From TA-20 sp035935115 (GTDB taxonomy: Archaea; Thermoproteota; Nitrososphaeria; Nitrososphaerales; Nitrosopumilaceae): DNA of 64,000 bases. The notes under the pieces were generated by a model. That model searched no databases. It saw nothing but the letters and a program-made list of their open reading frames with translations, and had not been told where the DNA came from. Below, in pieces: positions 59,503 to 64,000 of the stretch (position 1 is its first letter; each line of letters starts with the position of its first letter). The stretch covers positions 248,001-312,000 of the forward strand of contig DASYXK010000021.1 of the NCBI GenBank assembly GCA_035935115.1, given 5' to 3'. Both the position numbers and the translations under genes were made by a program.

Positions 59503-59530
59503 AATTTAAATCAAAATCATTTTTCAGGCT

Positions 59531-59731
59531 TTAATTAATCATGTTCCATATACGAGAAAAACGAAATACACCTACCCATCCGCCAATCATACAGATCATT
59601 GCCAATCCAAAGATCAAATACAATTCTCTTTTACGATGTGCCAGATCCAAATTTAAAAACAGAAGAGCCCCTAGTACAATTAGACCAAGCCACAACGCCG
59701 CATGGCCACCATATTTCCAATTAACATTCAT
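59531..59731 (-). CDS. Small two-helix membrane protein
   Basis: 66 residues: ALWLGLIVLGALLFLNLDLA and LYLIFGLAMICMIGGWVGVF helices joined by a basic loop (HRKREL). No family recognised. Confidence 0.6.
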   Translation of the reverse strand: MNVNWKYGGHAALWLGLIVLGALLFLNLDLAHRKRELYLIFGLAMICMIGGWVGVFRFSRIWNMIN

Positions 59732-59787
59732 AAGAAACGATCAAAACTGTACAAAGTAAGCTTTGTGGTCAAATTAAAATTAAAAAA

Positions 59788-60090
59788 TTAGTTTATTTCC
59801 ATGCATTCTGGCAATTTGCCATTATGTTTTTTTGTGTAATCTTGAACAAGTTGCTCTTTGATTTTTTCCTGTGAGTCTGTAACCATATACCTAAACCTCT
59901 TTGCTTTCTCTAAACACGGTGTTGTAAGTGATTCTAGGAGAGACGCTCTTAGGTTTTGAGCACTACCAATAAACAGTATCTTCATTGCTGCGTGCATCAC
60001 AAAAACTCCAGATTCCTCAGGAGTAGATTTAGCAATGCCTTGGTTAAAATCTAGCCATTCTGACCATTGTTCTCCAGTCTCACTACTCAT
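59788..60090 (-). CDS. GIY-YIG-like small protein
   Basis: 100 residues. ESGVFVMHAAMKILFIGSAQ, LRASLLESLTTPCLEKAKRF and KEQLVQDYTKKHNGKLPECM follow the GIY-YIG layout of small archaeal proteins (DUF7508-like), with IGSAQNLRASL in the place of YIGss-nLrrRL. The catalytic Tyr/Glu pattern is incomplete, so nuclease activity is doubtful. Confidence 0.62.
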   Translation of the reverse strand: MSSETGEQWSEWLDFNQGIAKSTPEESGVFVMHAAMKILFIGSAQNLRASLLESLTTPCLEKAKRFRYMVTDSQEKIKEQLVQDYTKKHNGKLPECMEIN

Positions 60091-60342
60091 GATACAACAA
60101 CAAATTTTTGTGTTTTAAACATTGTTTGCAATGGTTTTGAGGCTCAAAAGGTGCCCAATAATTGGGAATTTTGCCTTGAGTTGATTTTAAAAACGATGAT
60201 ATGATGAATATGCGTAAAAATTCATCAGGATTGCCTTTTAGCTGAATTAGTAAGCATTTAGCAAGTGTTATGAAATGTTTAGTTTGTTGTAATCTATTTT
60301 TAATTTTTCTTTTAATAGAGTAATAACTTGTAACAGAGTCAT
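60083..60342 (-). pseudogene. Candidate frameshifted small gene
   Basis: An ATG at 60342 starts MTLLQVITLLKEKLKIDYNK then LNIS and stops, while a +1-shifted frame continues without an ATG as ITLAKCLLIQLKGNPDEFLR through IPNYWAPFEPQNHCKQCLKH to a TAG at 60083 that overlaps the next gene's ATG. Joined, they would give an 80-85 residue protein with a CxxC. Either a broken gene or chance. The ATG shares CATG with the divergent gene at 60341, which weakens the case. Confidence 0.3.
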
Positions 60343-60901
60343 GTTCTGCGGCAATTGTGGTAAAAAGGCATTAGATGAAGATAATTTTTGTACTAACTGC
60401 GGAAGACAGATTAAAAAACGAATACAAGATATTTTTGATAAAGTAGGCATACGTAATGCCGAACTAGATGATTCAGATGATGCCATAACAATTGAACAAA
60501 ATGACGTACATGAATTGATTGGAAATGGAATAAGACTTACAAAAATTGGAAAAAATTCTAAAGCTGTTGATATTTTTAACAAAGCGTTAGAGATGGATTT
60601 TAAAGATGTTGTTGATGATTTGTATCACAAAGGCATCACGCTTGGAAATAGTGGTAGATATGCAGACGCATTAGATAGTTTCAACAAGGCGTTAGAAACC
60701 AATCCTCAACATGTAGATACGCTATATGCCAAAGCATGCATATTATCAATGAATGACAAGAAAGAGGAAGCGTTTGAACTACTTTTTAAAATTGTAGATT
60801 TGAAACCAGAATATAGAAAAGCTGTAATGAATAATGAAGTATTTGATAGTCTGAAAAAAGATCCTCGGTTCGAAGAGATGTTAAGTCAGGCTCCAGTGTA
60901 A
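60341..60901 (+). CDS. Zinc-ribbon plus TPR-repeat protein
   Basis: 186 residues: N-terminal double-CxxC ribbon (FCGNCGKKALDEDNFCTNCG), an acidic linker, then about three tetratricopeptide repeats (GIRLTKIGKNSKAVDIFNKA, GITLGNSGRYADALDSFNKA, AKACILSMNDKKEEAFELLF). TPRs bind proteins, so it is an adaptor of unknown partner. The domain pair is common in Thaumarchaeota. Confidence 0.82.
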   Translation: MFCGNCGKKALDEDNFCTNCGRQIKKRIQDIFDKVGIRNAELDDSDDAITIEQNDVHELIGNGIRLTKIGKNSKAVDIFNKALEMDFKDVVDDLYHKGITLGNSGRYADALDSFNKALETNPQHVDTLYAKACILSMNDKKEEAFELLFKIVDLKPEYRKAVMNNEVFDSLKKDPRFEEMLSQAPV

Positions 60902-60954
60902 ACATAATCAAAAGAACTTCAATACATTATTGCGTTTTGTCTTCACATGTGTTT

Positions 60955-60962
60955 TTTAAATA
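60955..60962 (+). promoter_or_regulatory. TATA-like box before micro-ORF
   Basis: TTTAAATA centred about 28 bp before the ATG at 60987. Confidence 0.4.
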
Positions 60963-60986
60963 TCTTAAAACATAAACGTAAGTGAG

Positions 60987-61073
60987 ATGCATTTTGAGAT
61001 TTCTACCAATCAAGAAGAGGTTTTTTTCAAAATTCCAAATGTTTACGAATATATTCTAGATAACATCACTTAA
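60987..61073 (+). CDS. Micro-ORF (28 aa), tentative
   Basis: MHFEISTNQEEVFFKIPNVY then EYILDNIT, acidic, with a TATA-like box at leaderless spacing. It ends 5 bp before the next ATG, so it could be a short leader peptide or the first gene of a pair. Confidence 0.3.
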   Translation: MHFEISTNQEEVFFKIPNVYEYILDNIT

Positions 61074-61078
61074 ACAAA

Positions 61079-61444
61079 ATGGGTTTTAAGAAATTTTTCG
61101 TTCATGACAAGGATAATGGGAAAACTCATGAAAAACAAAGCGAAATTGAGAAAATAAAAAGTGAAATCGAGGAGGAAGATAGAATATTCCAGCAAGAATT
61201 ACAAGATAAAGACAAATTGTTAAACAGGTTTGAATCTGAACAATTAAAACAACTTTGCATGGACATACTTGGCAGAGAACCAGATCCAGAATATTTTGAA
61301 GAGGCTGGAACCGGAAAACAGATAGAGTTACCACGGTATAGAAACGATTACATCCATTTCATAATCGAAGAGTTGCGATTATCCCAAATCAAAGACTATG
61401 CCTTAAAAAATAAAATTATATCTGCCAGTTTCTTTGAAAAATAA
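61079..61444 (+). CDS. Hypothetical protein, coiled-coil N-terminus
   Basis: 121 residues. Residues 10-60 are highly charged and helical (EKQSEIEKIKSEIEEEDRIF), likely coiled coil; the C-terminal half (LKQLCMDILGREPDPEYFEE, RNDYIHFIIEELRLSQI) is a compact helical domain. No family recognised. Converges with the Vgb-like gene. Confidence 0.6.
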   Translation: MGFKKFFVHDKDNGKTHEKQSEIEKIKSEIEEEDRIFQQELQDKDKLLNRFESEQLKQLCMDILGREPDPEYFEEAGTGKQIELPRYRNDYIHFIIEELRLSQIKDYALKNKIISASFFEK

Positions 61445-61452
61445 AGACTAGA

Positions 61453-62925
61453 TTATCGTATTTGCAGATCAAGAAAAATGGTTTTTGTTACCATTCCATC
61501 AGATGCGCTAATTCCAAGCGTATAATTTCCTGGTGACACAGAATTATTTTGTAGTAAAAGCTGTACTGTGTGTATCTTTGTCATATCAACCACATCATCA
61601 GAAAACTTTACATTCAGATTTCCAAGTCCCGCATTGTGCAATATAGAACTTGATGCGTTAAGGAATATAATATTATTTTTAACGGGATTGTTTTTTGAAA
61701 TTTCTATATTGAGTATTTGTTGTTTGGATAAATCGTTGTTCAATATTATTTTGTTAACCTCTGAATGAATATCAAATGGTGGTGGAATTGTGCTGTTTAC
61801 CATACCAAATTTATCAGTATTCCATTCAGAAAACCAGAGTTTGTTACTTTCTAATGGGTCAGCGGCTATATTTAGCGGATATACCAGATATCCATCTGTC
61901 GGACGTGAAGGAATCTCATACTCGGTAAGGGTTTTATTTACCGTATCAAAGAACGCAATTTTATTGCCTTCGTGTTCATTTATCCACATTCCTTTGCCAC
62001 CGCTTACTTCTCTTATCCAAAAAGGCAATGTAGTGACATGATACACATTTTGGGATGTGGGAAATCTTGTTAGGCTCTGAGAATTTATTTTATATTCAGT
62101 GATAAAGCTTGTTCCGTGTTCAGTCAACCAGATAGTGTCATTTGATACAAAAAGATCAGTTGGTGAACCAAGTGAAATTTTTTCATCTGATGGTATTTCT
62201 AGCGTTTTTTCAATATTTGTTACAACACCGCCATCAGATATGATGTGGTATTTTACAATTTTTTGTGTAGCAATCTCAGTAATCCATAAATTGTTATTTT
62301 CTAAAAACAATCCAGCTGGCTGAGTGTCATTTCCTATGTTAAATTCAGAAATTATATATGGTTCAGTTTTGTTTTGAGTTTTTTGAATTACGCCTATAGT
62401 ATTACTTGTAAGAGTGGTAAACCAAATCTTTCCATCCTTGTCTGATTTCATTTGAAAAGGAGCTGCACTTACTGAATGAAAGGCAGTAAATTGATCAGCG
62501 TCTGGATTAAACTTCCAAATTAATTTTGTTCCTAGCTGCGAGAACCATATGTATCCATCATTATCTTGTAACATGGACCATACCATAAACGAACCATTTG
62601 TAGTGTAATTTTGTGAATTTTCATTTCTTATTGGATATGATGCTATTTTTCCTTGGTTTGTATCAAATCTAAATAGTGAATTAATTTTAGAGCCCGCTAT
62701 CCAAATAATTCCATTTTTATCAACCAAGATACCATTAGGCCAAGTTCCAACAGGCAAAGAATATTCTTTTACGTATAGATTATTATTTTGATTCTCAGTA
62801 ACACTTGGAGGTAAACTGTTATCAGAGTTTTTTTCGCTTGATTTTAATACGTTTTCCATAGCAAATGCCAGAATTGCGACTGATGCGATCACACCAACTA
62901 AAATAAGCCATTTTATTGAAGACAA
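61453..62925 (-). CDS. Membrane-anchored Vgb/NHL-type beta-propeller protein
   Basis: 490 residues. N-terminal anchor helix (WLILVGVIASVAILAFAME), then about six propeller blades with the virginiamycin-B-lyase-like pattern (LPVGTWPNGILVDKNGIIWI, MKSDKDGKIWFTTLTSNTIG, IAADPLESNKLWFSEWNTDK), and a C-terminal Ig-like domain. Exposed outside the membrane. Streptogramin lyase activity is unlikely; the propeller probably binds ligands. Same strand as the next PEFG gene. Confidence 0.8.
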   Translation of the reverse strand: MSSIKWLILVGVIASVAILAFAMENVLKSSEKNSDNSLPPSVTENQNNNLYVKEYSLPVGTWPNGILVDKNGIIWIAGSKINSLFRFDTNQGKIASYPIRNENSQNYTTNGSFMVWSMLQDNDGYIWFSQLGTKLIWKFNPDADQFTAFHSVSAAPFQMKSDKDGKIWFTTLTSNTIGVIQKTQNKTEPYIISEFNIGNDTQPAGLFLENNNLWITEIATQKIVKYHIISDGGVVTNIEKTLEIPSDEKISLGSPTDLFVSNDTIWLTEHGTSFITEYKINSQSLTRFPTSQNVYHVTTLPFWIREVSGGKGMWINEHEGNKIAFFDTVNKTLTEYEIPSRPTDGYLVYPLNIAADPLESNKLWFSEWNTDKFGMVNSTIPPPFDIHSEVNKIILNNDLSKQQILNIEISKNNPVKNNIIFLNASSSILHNAGLGNLNVKFSDDVVDMTKIHTVQLLLQNNSVSPGNYTLGISASDGMVTKTIFLDLQIR

Positions 62926-62975
62926 TTTCCCTAGTTACTGGTAATCTATTTCTCGTTATTAGTATCTTGCAAAAA

Positions 62976-63998
62976 TTATCTGTTGATTATTCTTTTTGAA
63001 GAAAGAATAATTATTGACATTATTGAAGCTGCAAGAACAATTGGCGCTAATTGACCAAACTCTGGTACTGCGTTTGTTCCTACTATTTCAATTGTGTGTG
63101 TGCTATGATGATAGTTGATTTCAAGCGTGGTTTCATCTTGTGTATCAGCTGTTTCAATAACATCAGCTTGTGACATAACCTGGCCGTCTATCATCACGCT
63201 AATGTTACCACTTAGTAATGATTTTGGAATGGTGATATCTGTTGTTCCTTTTGTACCAGTTTCACCGGAGACTGTAAAAGAGATCTTTTTTCCTTGCTCA
63301 TCAAACTGTAGATTGCTTACATTAGAATTACTTGCTAATTTTACATCAAAGTCTTTTCCTTCTGCTTTTACTGCAAATGCGTTAGGACTTACAACTACAA
63401 ACTTTGCTGAGGATTGCAGATTTCCTTGTGTTTTTAGTGTCAAGCTACCTACCAAGTTTGCACTTACATCAATTTTTGCATTTATTGTATATGCACCATT
63501 TCTTGCATTGTCAGACAAAGTAAATTGCGTGTTGTATTGCCCGTTACCATTTACCTGAATTTTTCCATCATTAACTATAGTGCCGTTATTATCTAATACC
63601 TGTATTGAAATTAGGTTTGCACCACCAAGCTCTGTAATCAAGCCTGACCAAATTGAGCCTTCAATTTTTATGTTGTCACCAGGTTTGTAAAGATGCTTAT
63701 CTGTTTCAACTGTAAACGAATTTTCTGAATTTGCAGATATTTTTTCATAAGATGATTTGTAGTTTTCGTGATATTGTGCCTGTGCATTTGAATGCGATGG
63801 ATAATTTTCATTAGATCCACCTTTATTTCCACCTGAATTTCCTGCAGAAGCATTAGCTTGAGTTGTAGAGTTTGACGCTATCTCTGTCTTTCCTAAATTA
63901 ATTTTTGCAGAAGCATCAGCATTTAGACCAATTTGTTCTTTTTGTGCAAATGCAGAAGATGATGAAAAATTAACTAGTAATCCTGCAAGACAGAGCAC
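62976..63998 (-). CDS. PEFG-CTERM exported protein, 5' end probably beyond window
   Basis: 340 residues visible. The frame opens at the window edge inside what looks like a signal peptide (LCLAGLLVNFSSSSAFAQKE), so the true start is probably a few codons outside. A Ser/Asn/Gln-rich linker is followed by an MG2/Ig-like domain (FTVETDKHLYKPGDNIKIEG, LISIQVLDNNGTIVNDGK), another beta domain, and the archaeosortase signal VPEFGQLAPIVLAASIMSII with a basic end (SSKRIINR). A surface protein, perhaps S-layer associated. Confidence 0.85.
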   Translation of the reverse strand: MLCLAGLLVNFSSSSAFAQKEQIGLNADASAKINLGKTEIASNSTTQANASAGNSGGNKGGSNENYPSHSNAQAQYHENYKSSYEKISANSENSFTVETDKHLYKPGDNIKIEGSIWSGLITELGGANLISIQVLDNNGTIVNDGKIQVNGNGQYNTQFTLSDNARNGAYTINAKIDVSANLVGSLTLKTQGNLQSSAKFVVVSPNAFAVKAEGKDFDVKLASNSNVSNLQFDEQGKKISFTVSGETGTKGTTDITIPKSLLSGNISVMIDGQVMSQADVIETADTQDETTLEINYHHSTHTIEIVGTNAVPEFGQLAPIVLAASIMSIIILSSKRIINR

Positions 63999-64000
63999 AA

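Noticed and set aside
60268..60582. 104-residue minus-strand frame through the zinc/TPR gene
   Set aside because: Most is antisense to a clear coding gene; only the last 24 codons are of interest and are treated separately.

Overview
The window comes from an AT-rich archaeal chromosome, almost certainly an ammonia-oxidising thaumarchaeon (Nitrososphaerota, probably Nitrosopumilales). The information-processing genes are archaeal: TBP, Rpo7 with Spt4, aEF1B, aEF2, CDC48, NurA-HerA-Mre11-Rad50, Pth2 and PurP. Secreted proteins end in the PEFG-CTERM sorting signal, blue-copper domains take the place of many haem carriers, and many small proteins look thaumarchaeal-specific. An H+-pyrophosphatase of the K+-independent type and a proline-degradation pair hint at a Nitrosotalea-like lineage, but that is a weak inference. 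No rRNA, tRNA, CRISPR array or intact insertion sequence was recognised.

Layout. 1-2.5 kb: the 3' part of a malic enzyme gene, then a small degraded mobile-element region with a transposase remnant and a membrane-protein gene that looks frameshifted. 2.5-9 kb: aldehyde dehydrogenase operon, patatin-like lipase, several thaumarchaeal hypotheticals, Pth2 and a geranylgeranyl-reductase-family flavoprotein. 9-18 kb: zinc ribbon/aEF1B, CDC48, haem O synthase (ctaB) divergent from a membrane di-cupredoxin, a JAMM protease, small conserved proteins, H+-PPase and a SprT-like protein. 18-27 kb: secreted pentapeptide-repeat protein, dephospho-CoA kinase, Mrp-type Fe-S carrier, rpo7-spt4-nadC facing nadX-nadA (de novo NAD synthesis), then proline dehydrogenase and P5C dehydrogenase. 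27-33 kb: the four-gene DNA end-resection operon. 33-44 kb: TatC/TatA, PurP, membrane and methyltransferase genes, a CorA-like protein, a SNF2 helicase and TBP.

44.8-50.1 kb is the most accessory-looking part. It holds a bacterial-type rlmN with clearly different base composition, long AT-rich non-coding stretches, secreted and zinc-ribbon orphans, and a ribbon-helix-helix regulator divergent from a tiny secreted protein across a perfect 17-bp palindrome. 50-64 kb: aEF2, two menaquinone (futalosine-route) genes, a VOC protein, PEFG-CTERM beta-propeller-like and other cell-surface proteins, an SSS-family symporter with its DUF3311 partner, and several tiny zinc-binding proteins.

Genes are tightly packed. 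Several convergent pairs overlap by 4-19 bp, and many genes have a TATA-like box about 24-32 bp before the start codon, which suggests leaderless transcription. No obvious new defence system was found. The best leads are a Glu in place of the metal-binding Asn84 of Mre11, the transferred rlmN, the RHH/palindrome/secreted-peptide locus, the abundance of micro zinc-finger genes, a Cys-rich membrane protein at 36.8 kb, and two possible frameshifted genes.
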